A stretch of DNA of 12,453 nucleotides from Sphingomonadales bacterium (GTDB lineage: Bacteria > Pseudomonadota > Alphaproteobacteria > Sphingomonadales > Sphingomonadaceae), in assembly GCA_025360285.1 (NCBI GenBank), contig JANYCM010000041.1, positions 1 to 12,453 on the forward strand, written 5' to 3'. Both the position numbers and the translations under genes were made by a program. Each line of letters opens with the position of its first letter. Positions within the stretch are counted from its first letter, which is position 1. Positions 1 to 6,712 of this stretch are shown here, piece after piece. The notes under the pieces were generated by a model. That model saw only the letters and a program-made list of their open reading frames with translations. It ran no database searches and was not told the DNA's origin.

Positions 1-596
1 GCGTCGAGGCCGAGCGCGGCCGCGATCTTGGTCATATCCACTGGTGTCTCCTGATTGGTGGCGGCGACCGCCAGCAGCTCGTCGAGCGCATTGTCGTTGA
101 CGAGGCTGCCGTAACGGATGGCGGTGACGCGGCCGGTCGCCTTGTCGAAGGCAAAGGTCGGCGAAATGTTGCGATATTCCCCGGCGGCCATCGCGTCGTT
201 GGCAGCCGGCGTCCATTTGACATCGCCGTAAATGCCATCGGCTTCGGCGCTGAGCCCCTTTACCCAGCCCGATGCCTTGGCGGTGCCGCCCTTGCCGGCG
301 CCGATGGCGTGCAGGAATTGATGGTCATAATCGAAAGGGATGTCGCGGTTGCCGGCATAGGCCAGGCTGGCTGCGACGATCGATTGTGCGTGCGCCTGGT
401 CCTGCACCGTGAACGGCCCTCGCCCGTCGCGCAGGGTGAAGGTGCCGATCGGCAGCATCCGCACGCGCTGCAGCGGCACGCCCTCGGCGGTGGCGGCGGC
501 AACGAGGTTGCCGGTTTCCAGCGTCTCGGCCACGCTCGCGGCGGCGACGATGCCGACGCCGGTGGCACGGAAGCGGGAAAGGATTTTGCTGATCAC
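1..596 (-). CDS. Mu gpI-like capsid protease/scaffold, N-terminal part (runs off window)
   Basis: This is the N-terminal part (about 198 residues) of the phage Mu gene I-type head maturation protease; the gene continues past the left edge of the window. In Mu the protein cleaves itself and the scaffold during prohead assembly. The frame is open from the GTG at 596 to the edge. It shows the family pattern: a short N-terminus VISKILSRFRATG, the segment GNRDIPFDYDHQ, then ASGWVKGLSAEADGIYGDVK and AGEYRNISPTF, then the tail VNDNALDEL before the scaffold part starts. A TAA codon lies in frame three codons upstream, so GTG at 596 is the only plausible N-terminal start. It has no clear Shine-Dalgarno sequence. 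The start is exactly 43.5 bp from the centre of the CGGAA-N4-TTCCG dyad upstream. An internal start for the scaffold lies near position 41. The catalytic residues were not assigned. Confidence 0.9.
   Translation of the reverse strand, partial: MISKILSRFRATGVGIVAAASVAETLETGNLVAAATAEGVPLQRVRMLPIGTFTLRDGRGPFTVQDQAHAQSIVAASLAYAGNRDIPFDYDHQFLHAIGAGKGGTAKASGWVKGLSAEADGIYGDVKWTPAANDAMAAGEYRNISPTFAFDKATGRVTAIRYGSLVNDNALDELLAVAATNQETPVDMTKIAAALGLD
33..52 (-). promoter_or_regulatory. Internal Shine-Dalgarno and in-frame GTG/ATG start (scaffold start)
   Basis: On the minus strand an AGGAG (52-48) lies 6 nt before a GTG at 41-39, and an in-frame ATG follows at 35-33. Both starts are in the frame of the protease gene, just after the protease domain signature ends (VNDNALDEL, then LLAVAATNQETPVDMTKIAAAL). 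In Mu the scaffold (Z) is made from the 3' part of gene I in the same frame. This ribosome binding site sits where such a start is expected, and it is a better match than anything upstream of the protease start itself. The assignment as scaffold start is inference; the signal is seen directly. Confidence 0.6.
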
Positions 597-649
597 CAGC
601 GCTTAATGCACTGGCGGCGGGGGCATGATGGCCGGAAGTGGTTCCGCCC
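596..649 (-). promoter_or_regulatory. Predicted Mor-type late promoter (PI-like) upstream of protease
   Basis: Positions 627-649 carry a 23-bp element that is repeated at 10812-10834 with only two mismatches, both in the spacer. Its core is a perfect inverted repeat, CGGAA (633-637) and TTCCG (642-646), with a 4-nt spacer. The dyad centre (639.5) is 43.5 bp from position 596, the first base of the protease GTG. If position 596 is the start site, the -10 region would be CATTAA (608-603), a fair match to TATAAT. Mu has an activator-dependent promoter (PI) just upstream of gene I, and its Mor protein binds a dyad near -43.5. Binding by the Mor-type protein at 10843-11217 and the transcription start position are inferred. 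Confidence 0.6.
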
Positions 650-668
650 TGTTGCGTCGCTTCAGCGG

Positions 669-701
669 CCGCTCAGAAAGCTCTTATGACCGGCTGAGCG
701 G
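669..701. repeat. 8-bp inverted repeat between small-gene cassette and late promoter
   Basis: CCGCTCAG (669-676) and CTGAGCGG (694-701) can form an 8-bp stem around a 17-nt loop. It lies after the stop of the small gene ending at 731 and before the dyad of the predicted late promoter, a reasonable place for a transcript end. No run of T follows on either strand, so a classical intrinsic terminator is not supported. Apart from this, the stretch from 650 to 730 shows nothing recognisable. Confidence 0.4.
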
Positions 702-730
702 TGTTTGGGAAGGTGGCGCGTCGCACCTGG

Positions 731-955
731 TCAGCGGCCCCTGTCGGGTTCCGGCGGCGGCGGCGCAATGATATTCCAGCCGCTGAGGCGCAACTGCGTG
801 ACGATGCCGGCCGCCAGGGCCGCAAAGGCGGCATCGCGGTCTTGCGGCAACTTCGCCGCCGCCAGTGTCTTCACCAGGTGCGGCGGCAGCTGTTTCAGCG
901 ATATCGCCAGCGATCGCTGGAAACCGGGGTCAATCTCGCCGCGCATCGCCGTCAT
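731..955 (-). CDS. Small hypothetical protein, last gene of accessory cassette
   Basis: This 74-residue protein is not recognised. Its ATG at 955 overlaps the stop codon of the previous gene (ATGA), so the two are translationally coupled. The N-terminal half (residues 1-35) looks amphipathic and helical, with QRSLAISLKQLPPHLVKTL. The C-terminus is proline-rich (NIIAPPPPEPDRGR). There is no signal peptide, membrane segment or cysteine cluster. It is the third gene of a minus-strand set of three (1394-731) lying where Mu has gene G (virion morphogenesis). It is too short and too unlike gpG to be called a homologue. It is counted as a gene because of the exact coupling and its position between two coding blocks. 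Confidence 0.6.
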   Translation of the reverse strand: MTAMRGEIDPGFQRSLAISLKQLPPHLVKTLAAAKLPQDRDAAFAALAAGIVTQLRLSGWNIIAPPPPEPDRGR

Positions 956-1191
956 TCCTTCGGTTCGCCGGCCGGCAGATCATGCGCCGCCCGAACGAGG
1001 CGCGCCACCGTTTGCGCGTCCGATGTTTCGCCAGGTGCGCGCGCCGCCCGGATTATCGCCCAGCATTCGGCCGGCAATGTCAAGCTGCGCTGGATCAGGC
1101 CCTGTGCCTTTGCCTGGGCGGCCGCGCGTTTGTTCGCCGCTTTGCGCGCCCCTGTCGGGTCGTGGTATTTCGCCGGCCGGCCGCGTGCCAT
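952..1191 (-). CDS. Small basic hypothetical protein, possible ribbon-helix-helix
   Basis: This 79-residue basic protein starts at the ATG at 1191, which shares a base with the TAA of the previous gene (TAATG), and ends in a 4-base overlap with the next. The N-terminal 30 residues are rich in Lys, Arg and Ala (MARGRPAKYHDPTGARKAAN). The C-terminal half reads as a short strand (RSLTLPAECWAII) followed by two helices (WAIIRAAR and SDAQTVARLVRAAHDL). That order is compatible with a ribbon-helix-helix DNA-binding fold, though no conserved signature was confirmed. A role as local regulator of the accessory block is speculation. A longer start at 1242 would overlap the previous gene and is less likely. 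Confidence 0.6.
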   Translation of the reverse strand: MARGRPAKYHDPTGARKAANKRAAAQAKAQGLIQRSLTLPAECWAIIRAARAPGETSDAQTVARLVRAAHDLPAGEPKE

Positions 1192-1394
1192 TATCGCGCG
1201 GGCCGAAGGATCTGAAGCACGGCGAGCGAGACGTTGATCCATTTGGCGTGCGCTGCGAAATCGCTGTCGCCATTTGCCGCATCGATCAAGCGGTTGACGA
1301 CATCACGCGCCTGTCCCCCATGGGCATCGACCATGTCCTGCGCCAGGCGCTGCAACGCGTCATCAGGCAGATTTGAACCGGCCACAAACTTCAT
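1191..1394 (-). CDS. Small hypothetical protein, first gene of accessory cassette
   Basis: This 67-residue protein is not recognised. It contains MKFVAGSNLPDDALQRLAQ, then a helical stretch (VVNRLIDAANGDSDFAAHAK), and ends WINVSLAVLQILRPAR. It looks like an all-helical soluble protein. The ATG at 1394 was preferred over in-frame starts up to 1451 because a G-rich stretch (GGGGGC) lies shortly before it and the upstream residues look non-coding. It is the first of three coupled minus-strand genes. It is transcribed away from the plus-strand secreted-protein gene at 1529, so the 134 bp between them (1395-1528) probably holds two divergent promoters. Only the plus-strand one is visible with any strength. 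Confidence 0.55.
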   Translation of the reverse strand: MKFVAGSNLPDDALQRLAQDMVDAHGGQARDVVNRLIDAANGDSDFAAHAKWINVSLAVLQILRPAR

Positions 1395-1461
1395 GATCGC
1401 CCCCATGGCTGGCCGCAATAACGCGGTGGTGGCCGTGTAGGAAAGCCGCACGTCGAATTCA

Positions 1462-1490
1462 TTGACAGATGCTGACCGTGGTTCAAGACT
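1462..1490 (+). promoter_or_regulatory. Likely sigma70-type promoter of the secreted-protein gene
   Basis: A perfect -35 hexamer TTGACA (1462-1467) is followed after 17 bp by AAGACT (1485-1490), which matches TATAAT at three of six positions. It lies 39 bp before the ATG at 1529, in the right direction for the plus-strand gene. A host-type promoter would let this gene be expressed from a silent prophage. The weak -10 keeps confidence moderate. Confidence 0.4.
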
Positions 1491-1528
1491 GATTTTTGGC
1501 TGATCATGGCCCGACCGGGGGGTTCACT

Positions 1529-2119
1529 ATGTTTCGCACTGCTTTGATGGCGAGTGCCGTGCTGGCTTTCACCAGCGCCACAATGGCTATCGCGCAAACG
1601 GTACCGGCACCTGGCGCCGTCGTCATGAGCGCACCCGATCCCAACATCCTCCGCGCCGGCACGCAGATACAATTGAAAATGTCCGAGGCGCTGACCACCA
1701 AGGGCAAGACGCTGCGCGTCGGTTATCGCTTCAACCTGGAGGTGGCCGAGCCGGTGCTGCTTAATGACCAGATCGTCATACCGGTCGGCAGCCCGGCGAT
1801 AGGCGAAGTCACCGATGTTCGGAACAAGGGCATGTGGGGCAAGTCCGGCGCCATCAATGCCCATGTGGTTTCCCTTCGCGCCAACGGCCGCCAAATACGG
1901 ATCAGCGGCGCGATCAACGATAAAGGTGTAACCGGTACGGGCGGCGTCGTCGCGGCGATCGCATTTTTGCCGGTGGCGGGCTTCTTCACGACCGGGACAA
2001 GCGCCCAGTTCCCGATCGGGATGCCGGTGAAGGCCTTTTTGGATGAAGACATCGTCGTCGCCTTCGCGGCGCCATCGGCCCCGGCCCCAATGACCGTGCC
2101 GAAGCCGCCGGGCAATTAG
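1529..2119 (+). CDS. Secreted protein on opposite strand (moron candidate)
   Basis: This 196-residue protein is the only clear gene on the plus strand. It starts with a Sec signal peptide: MFRTALMASAVLAFTSATMA, with likely cleavage in the following AIAQ/TVP, so it should act outside the cytoplasm. The mature part has a beta-rich pattern (AGTQIQLKMSEAL, RVGYRFNLEV, DQIVIPVGSPAIGEVTDV, GAINAHVVSL, RQIRISG), a hydrophobic glycine-rich stretch (GGVVAAIAFLPVAGFF), then a second short beta region and a Pro/Ala-rich tail. Proteins with this pattern are, from memory, common in sphingomonad genomes without a known function. ATG at 1529 was chosen over TTG at 1496 because it begins the signal peptide and follows a G-rich stretch (GGGGGG). 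Orientation, own promoter and secretion suggest a lysogenic conversion gene rather than a virion gene; that is inference. Confidence 0.85.
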   Translation: MFRTALMASAVLAFTSATMAIAQTVPAPGAVVMSAPDPNILRAGTQIQLKMSEALTTKGKTLRVGYRFNLEVAEPVLLNDQIVIPVGSPAIGEVTDVRNKGMWGKSGAINAHVVSLRANGRQIRISGAINDKGVTGTGGVVAAIAFLPVAGFFTTGTSAQFPIGMPVKAFLDEDIVVAFAAPSAPAPMTVPKPPGN

Positions 2120-2138
2120 GCCGCAGCGCCGGCCGGGT

Positions 2139-3068
2139 TCACCCCAGCAAGGCCGCGATCGCCGCCGCCAGTTCGGCCACATTGCCGGCGGCGACCAGCG
2201 CCTGCAGCGAGGCGAGCGCGGCTGGCGCCTGAGGGCCGCCCGGCAAGTCGGCGAGTATCTCCGCCAGAGCCGCGCTGTCGATCGACAAGCCTTCGCCGCG
2301 CGCCTGGACGAGCGACTGGGCCACCTTGTCGGCGACGGCCTGCATCCGGGCGATGCCGGGGTTATAGCCAAAGCCGGGATCGATCCCGCGCGGCACCATG
2401 CTCACCTGACCGGTCGATTTGTTGAGGAAGTGCACCGGGTCGATCGGCGGCGCGGCGGTGACCGAAAGCCCGCGGCGATCGAGCATCGCCTGCGAATATT
2501 GCACCACCGTGCATCGGCAATTCCAGCCGCACGGCGGGAAATGCGTCTGCCACCAGGGATGATCGACGGGCAGGATCGTGCCATGCCATTTGCGATGCAG
2601 CGGCCGCGTGCGCCGATCCATGACCGCCGAATAGCGCAGGAAGGGCAGTGCCTCCTTATCCTCGGCAACGCGCTGCCACAGTGCGGCCGAGCGGGCCATG
2701 CGGATATTGGTGTCGTAGATCGTGCGCAGCCGGCGCGGCGTGACGTTGACGGCCTCGCCGGTGCCGGTGACGCTGGCATCCTGCACCTTTCCCCACCAGC
2801 CGGCCTCGGCGAGCGTCGGCTTCAGGTCCTTCAGCCAGGCGGCATAGGGCGTGCCGTTGGTCTGCGCCTCGAGCAGCGAGATATGGATGGCGCGCAGCAA
2901 ATCGACCTTGGCGACCTTGGCGACGGTGAAATTGGCGTCATGCTCCTCGTTGAACGTGTCGGTCCAATCGACCGAGGTGCGATAGCCTTTCGAATCGAGA
3001 TAGGCGATGGCCTGCTCAGGCGGCAGATCGAAGATCGCCTGGATGCCGATCGGCGCGGGGTCAGCCAT
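2139..3068 (-). CDS. Phage head morphogenesis protein, Mu F/gp30-like (SPP1 gp7 family)
   Basis: This 309-residue protein is the minor head protein of Mu-type phages (gp30, F), which in related phages is packed in small numbers inside the capsid near the portal. The hallmark is the central motif: DRRTRPLH (151-158), WHG (161-163), LPVDHPWW (166-173) and PPCGWNCRC (178-186), with Cys180, Cys184 and Cys186. The N-terminal 100 residues are helical, and the C-terminal 60 are Ala-rich helices. The ATG at 3068 overlaps the end of the portal gene by 8 bases, the usual order in this phage group. Downstream, 19 bp separate its stop from the convergent plus-strand gene, with no terminator visible. In Mu the next gene would be G; here it is replaced by the accessory block. 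Confidence 0.93.
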   Translation of the reverse strand: MADPAPIGIQAIFDLPPEQAIAYLDSKGYRTSVDWTDTFNEEHDANFTVAKVAKVDLLRAIHISLLEAQTNGTPYAAWLKDLKPTLAEAGWWGKVQDASVTGTGEAVNVTPRRLRTIYDTNIRMARSAALWQRVAEDKEALPFLRYSAVMDRRTRPLHRKWHGTILPVDHPWWQTHFPPCGWNCRCTVVQYSQAMLDRRGLSVTAAPPIDPVHFLNKSTGQVSMVPRGIDPGFGYNPGIARMQAVADKVAQSLVQARGEGLSIDSAALAEILADLPGGPQAPAALASLQALVAAGNVAELAAAIAALLG

Positions 3069-4755
3069 CCGTCAGCGTCGCATCAGCGCCGGCGCGGCCG
3101 GCGATGCGCACCGCGAATGCGGCGCGCTCCAGCCGCTTCGCCAGCTCGCCCGCATCCATCGTCGCCAGCGCGGCCGGCAGCGCGGCCAGCGCCGCATCAT
3201 AGTTTCCGGCCGCCGCCAGGGCCGCGATCGCGGGATCAAGCAGCGGCGCCATTGTAGCCTCCCAGCCATCATCGGCCAGTGCTGCAACAACCGCGTCGAT
3301 ATCGTCACCCGCCGCGCCGGCGGCAATTGCCTCGGCGGTGGCGGCCGCAATGGCCCCGTAAGAAGGCGTAAGAGGGCTTAAGAAGCGGGTCGCCGCCGTT
3401 TCTGGGGGGAACGACCCACCCGGCGCGTCGGGCAGGCCCGTGGCGGGATTTATCGGCGCACCCGGATTAAGGCTTTCGGACTGGGTAAAACGCTGCGCCA
3501 CCGGCGCCACCAGCAGTTGCTCGCCGGGCTGCGGATCGGGAATGCCGAGCAGGTCGGCGATGACGGTGGCACCGACACGGCCGCCCATGCCGACGAACTT
3601 TTCAATGCCGTCCATCCGCTGTTTCGTATCGACCGGGTCTTCGCGGCCGATGTTGATCTGCGGATACATGCCGCCGGGCATGCGGCCGAAATTGAAATCA
3701 ATGATCGGGATGACCAGGTCGCGGTTCAGCGTGGCCGCCAGCGCCTTGGCGTCGGCGCGCTCGATATCGCCGCGCACATCATTGTGCTCTTTCCCGCTGC
3801 CGCCCAGGCCGCCGCCCTGGCTGTCGGTCGTCGCCGTCTGGCCGAGCACGAGCTTGGAGATCGCCTTGTCGCAATATTCGGCGAGCTGGCGATAAAGGTC
3901 CGACGAGCCGGTCGAATTGTTGGCGATGAATTCCATCTGCATCGACGACGGGATCACGGCCGCCGCGTCCTGGCTGATGCTCGACACCGCATTCAGCAGC
4001 GTGCGGATATTCTCGGCGGTCGCGCCGGCATCATATTTGCCGACGCGGATGGGGAAGCCATAAACCTCGGCGAACGACACCCAGTCCTTGATGGCGAAAT
4101 TCTGGAAGATGAACGACCAGGCCGCGACGCGCGCCAGGCCGCCGCGAATCGGCAAGCCGGATTTGGCGCTGCTGACATGGCTGATGAATTTGAACGGCGG
4201 CAGCGGCTGCGGCGTAGACTTGCCGCGCAGCAATACCGTGCGCCCATCCTGGCGATCGAATTCAAACCAGCGCGGGTCGCGCCATTCCAGGCGTGCCGGC
4301 AGCCAGGGCCGGCCGGGCGACAGGTCCCAGATGATTTCCGTTTGGGCGAAACCCTTGCCGAGCGCGTCCTGGATGTCGAACAGCTCGGCCTCGAGCGTGT
4401 CGCGCTTCAGCCAGTTGCGGATCAGCTGGGCCTTGCGCTGATCGATCTCGCTATCGCTGGCGGCCTCGACGGTGATCGGCAGCTGGCAGACCTGGCGCTT
4501 CCGCGTGCCCAGCACCCCGGCATAGTGCGGATATTTCTCCTCCATCGCCTCGGCGAGTTCCAGGAAGCGCAATGGCTGCCCGCTTTCGGCACTGGCGAGG
4601 ATCTGCGTCAGGGTGAGCGGATCAAGCCCCGTCGCCGGGTGCGACGTCAAAATGCCGCGCGCACTGGTGACCGACGCCGAGGCAATATCAGTCGTCAGAA
4701 TGCGCCGCAGCGGCGTCATGCCATCGGCGGCGACAAGAGCGGGAGTTGGGGCCAT
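3061..4755 (-). CDS. Portal protein, DUF935 family (Mu gp29-like)
   Basis: This 564-residue protein is the Mu gp29-type portal, forming the ring at one capsid vertex through which DNA is packaged and to which the tail joins. Family features: a start region leading to RGILTSHPATGLDPLTL, the segment AMEEKYPHYAGVLGTRKRQV, the central FAQTEIIWDL and EWRDPRWFEFDRQDG, then ISKLVLGQTATTDSQGG, which is highly typical of DUF935. The C-terminal 110 residues form an Ala-rich helical tail ending GELAKRLERAAFAVRIAGRA, also usual for the family. The start ATG at 4755 has a GAGGAAC ribosome binding site about 9 nt upstream, within the 15-nt gap after the terminase stop. Genes order as in Mu: gp28, gp29, gp30. 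Confidence 0.95.
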   Translation of the reverse strand: MAPTPALVAADGMTPLRRILTTDIASASVTSARGILTSHPATGLDPLTLTQILASAESGQPLRFLELAEAMEEKYPHYAGVLGTRKRQVCQLPITVEAASDSEIDQRKAQLIRNWLKRDTLEAELFDIQDALGKGFAQTEIIWDLSPGRPWLPARLEWRDPRWFEFDRQDGRTVLLRGKSTPQPLPPFKFISHVSSAKSGLPIRGGLARVAAWSFIFQNFAIKDWVSFAEVYGFPIRVGKYDAGATAENIRTLLNAVSSISQDAAAVIPSSMQMEFIANNSTGSSDLYRQLAEYCDKAISKLVLGQTATTDSQGGGLGGSGKEHNDVRGDIERADAKALAATLNRDLVIPIIDFNFGRMPGGMYPQINIGREDPVDTKQRMDGIEKFVGMGGRVGATVIADLLGIPDPQPGEQLLVAPVAQRFTQSESLNPGAPINPATGLPDAPGGSFPPETAATRFLSPLTPSYGAIAAATAEAIAAGAAGDDIDAVVAALADDGWEATMAPLLDPAIAALAAAGNYDAALAALPAALATMDAGELAKRLERAAFAVRIAGRAGADATLTDG

Positions 4756-4770
4756 CGGTCAGTTCCTCAA

Positions 4771-6246
4771 TTACCAGCTGCCGCCGCGCCGGCCGGGCCA
4801 GACCATCGGCGCACGCGCGCCGTCCCCGGCCGGGGCGGGCGTGTAGCCATATTCGGGCGCGGCGATATCGGCGGCGCGGCTCGCCAGGCCGCCGGCCCAA
4901 AAGCGATCGGCGTGCACCTTGCCATCCGGGTCATCGCCGATGCGCACGCCGCCGCTGGTGGTGGCCAGGCGCTTGATGGCCAGCAGATCGGCGCGGATCA
5001 CCGGGTCGGCAGGGATGCGGATTTTGCCGCGCTCGAATCGTGTCGCCAGCGACAGCGCGATATCGAGCCGGTTGGCGCCGATCAGCAACTGGCCCTGGAC
5101 GCGGGTTTGGCCATATCGGCGCTGCGCCTCTTCGACCGGCTGTTCGCCCATGCCGCCCTGGTCAAGCCAATAGGCCATCATCCGACGCTGGCGGATCATC
5201 GCGTCGGCGGCGTCTGCCTGCGCTTCGAAGCTCTGGCCGATGCCCTCCCAGCGATCGCGCAGCCACAGGACATCGCCGACCATTTCAAAGCCCCAGATGA
5301 TCTGGCCATCGCGGCGCCGGGCAATATCCCGGCCCATGTAGAACAGCCCGCCCTGGTAAAGCTCCGGCTTCGCCGCGTCGTTGTGCTGGCAGGCGACCAG
5401 GTCCTCGATCTTGATCAGGCTGCCGCCCGACAGCTTAGGAACGACGTCCAGTTCCTCGCCGGCGTTGGCGCCATAGAAGCCGCGGATATCGGCAATCCAG
5501 TCGGCCTTGGCGAGTATGCGCTTGCCGCGAATCCCGGCGACCTCGGCGATGCGCTCATACAGGCCGTCGGCGATCGCGTCGTCGAAGCTGATGGTGAGCA
5601 CCTCGCCCTTTTGTTCACCGGCGCGGATTTTCTCCACCAGCAGATTGAACGGATTCATCACGCCGTCGTGGGTCGAGATGATGATGACCTGGCCGCCCCA
5701 CATCAGCAGGGCGAGCGCCGCCTTGATCTTTTCCTCGAGCTGCGAATGGAAGGCGGCTTCGTCCAGGATGACAGTGCCCTGCTTGCCGCGAAAGGCACGC
5801 GGCATCGATGACAGCGCGACGACCTTGAAGCCGCTGGCGAACACGATGCGGAACGCCTTGATCGCGGTCGTCTTGCCATCGGCATCGATGTCCTCGAACA
5901 CCTCGTCGCCGACGGCCGACGCGGCGATGCCATAGGCCTTTGCCCACATGCCGCAGGCGTCGATGAACTCCCGCGCCATCTCCTGCTCATAACCCATGTA
6001 AAAGACGTTATCGCCGCCGGCCGAGGGCTGGGCGGCGGCCAGCAGCGCGGCAAAGGCGGCAACGCCCCAGGTGAGGCCGATGCGCCGGCTTTTCTCGATG
6101 ACGAGCAGGGAGACGCCGGACTTCAGCCGGGCCAGCGTGCGCGCCTGGTAGCCGAGCAGCAGGCGGCCGATTGGCAGCTTCGTCGCCAGCCGTTCGAACG
6201 CCTCGCGATCGGCCTGGCGCTCTTCGGGTGCGGCGATCGTGGTCAC
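4771..6246 (-). CDS. Terminase large subunit (Mu gp28-like)
   Basis: This 491-residue protein is the DNA packaging motor. It pumps phage DNA into the prohead with its N-terminal ATPase and cuts it with its C-terminal RNase H-like nuclease. ATPase motifs: the Walker A variant EKSRRIGLT (51-59), Walker B VILDEAAF (159-166), and motif III IIISTH (188-193). Nuclease acidic residues are probably Asp307 (GRDIARRRD), Asp362 (YWLDQGGMG) and Asp447 (HADRFWA). The last 30 residues (YTPAPAGDGARAP...) look like a disordered tail. Start is GTG at 6246, overlapping the stop of the small zinc-binding gene (GTGA), so translation is coupled. In Mu headful packaging starts from integrated phage copies, and gp27/gp28 work as a pair; here the small subunit lies 1.4 kb upstream. 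Confidence 0.95.
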   Translation of the reverse strand: MTTIAAPEERQADREAFERLATKLPIGRLLLGYQARTLARLKSGVSLLVIEKSRRIGLTWGVAAFAALLAAAQPSAGGDNVFYMGYEQEMAREFIDACGMWAKAYGIAASAVGDEVFEDIDADGKTTAIKAFRIVFASGFKVVALSSMPRAFRGKQGTVILDEAAFHSQLEEKIKAALALLMWGGQVIIISTHDGVMNPFNLLVEKIRAGEQKGEVLTISFDDAIADGLYERIAEVAGIRGKRILAKADWIADIRGFYGANAGEELDVVPKLSGGSLIKIEDLVACQHNDAAKPELYQGGLFYMGRDIARRRDGQIIWGFEMVGDVLWLRDRWEGIGQSFEAQADAADAMIRQRRMMAYWLDQGGMGEQPVEEAQRRYGQTRVQGQLLIGANRLDIALSLATRFERGKIRIPADPVIRADLLAIKRLATTSGGVRIGDDPDGKVHADRFWAGGLASRAADIAAPEYGYTPAPAGDGARAPMVWPGRRGGSW

Positions 6247-6443
6247 GTCTGCGGCTCGCCCAATATGAAGGCTTCAGCCGCGCGCACCTCGGCGACATAG
6301 GCCTTCTTGTCGCCCGCCTTCCAGCTGGCGTTGATCGAGCGGCGCAGCGATGCCGGGAGCGCGAACCAATGGTCGCGGCACATCAGCTGTCCCGCCTTTG
6401 CAGGCGTCTTGCAGCTCAATATCCGGCATCGTCTTTCGACCAT
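6243..6443 (-). CDS. Small phage protein with putative CCCH zinc site
   Basis: This 66-residue protein has a compact N-terminal pattern Cys6-x4-Cys11-x10-Cys22-x2-His25 (RCRILSCK...MCRDHWFALP), a likely zinc site. A helix of the type SLRRSINASWKAGDKKAYVA follows. The same arrangement (Cys-rich start, LMCRxHWFxLPxxLRRxI) occurs, from memory, in many small phage and prophage proteins of unknown function, often beside packaging or replication genes. The ATG at 6443 comes 5 nt after the stop of the previous gene, and the gene ends in a GTGA overlap with the large terminase. It belongs to the small-gene cluster between the two terminase subunits. Function unknown; binding of nucleic acid is possible but not shown. 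Confidence 0.75.
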   Translation of the reverse strand: MVERRCRILSCKTPAKAGQLMCRDHWFALPASLRRSINASWKAGDKKAYVAEVRAAEAFILGEPQT

Positions 6444-6448
6444 TGGCT

Positions 6449-6694
6449 TCAGTCGGCCGCGAACGTGAAGTCGAGATAATATTTGCGGCCCAACTTGTAG
6501 AAGCCGTCGATCACCGGATTATCGACGGTCAGCGTCAGCGTCCCCAGCGGCGTGAAGCGGTGGAAGCGCTCGTTTTCAGGCGTGCCACCGGCAGCGACTG
6601 CGTTGAATTTGTAAGTCGTCTGTGCCGGATTATAGTCGTTCTTCTCGGTGCCAACGCACTTGAACTTGGCGCGGACGCGGGCGGCTTCGCTCAT
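6449..6694 (-). CDS. Small conserved-type phage protein, beta-rich, unknown function
   Basis: This 81-residue protein begins MSEAARVRAKFKCVGTEKND and continues with alternating strands: YKFNAVAAGG, FHRFTPLGTLTLTVDNP, IDGFYKLGRKYYLDFTFAAD. The layout (variable start, 'TP.G.L.LTVDNP', then 'Y.LG..YYLDFT') resembles a small beta-barrel protein seen in many phages, though its role is not known to me. It has the strongest ribosome binding site in the cluster, AAGGAG at 6706-6701, six bases before the ATG. It is also one of the few genes here not overlapping its upstream neighbour (18 nt gap). High expression in the late phase is therefore plausible. No signal peptide or catalytic motif is visible. 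Confidence 0.8.
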   Translation of the reverse strand: MSEAARVRAKFKCVGTEKNDYNPAQTTYKFNAVAAGGTPENERFHRFTPLGTLTLTVDNPVIDGFYKLGRKYYLDFTFAAD

Positions 6695-6712
6695 GGTCTT
6701 CTCCTTCGGGGG

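Noticed and set aside
669..701. Intrinsic terminator at the 8-bp inverted repeat
   Set aside because: The stem is short, the loop is 17 nt and no T run follows on either strand; kept only as an inverted repeat.
1457..1486. A minus-strand promoter (TTGAAC with a weak -10) for the small-gene cassette
   Set aside because: The -10 candidates at 17 or 18 bp match at no more than three of six positions, so it was not annotated.
1391..2371. A 326-residue minus-strand frame opposite the secreted-protein gene
   Set aside because: It overlaps the 3' part of the head gene on the same strand and the whole plus-strand gene, and its residues (long Arg-rich runs) look like a shadow frame.
3517..5811. A 764-residue open frame on the plus strand opposite the portal and large terminase
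   Set aside because: It is fully antisense to two well-recognised genes, its composition follows their codon pattern in high-GC DNA, it has no domain pattern, and it cannot be real without constraining both.
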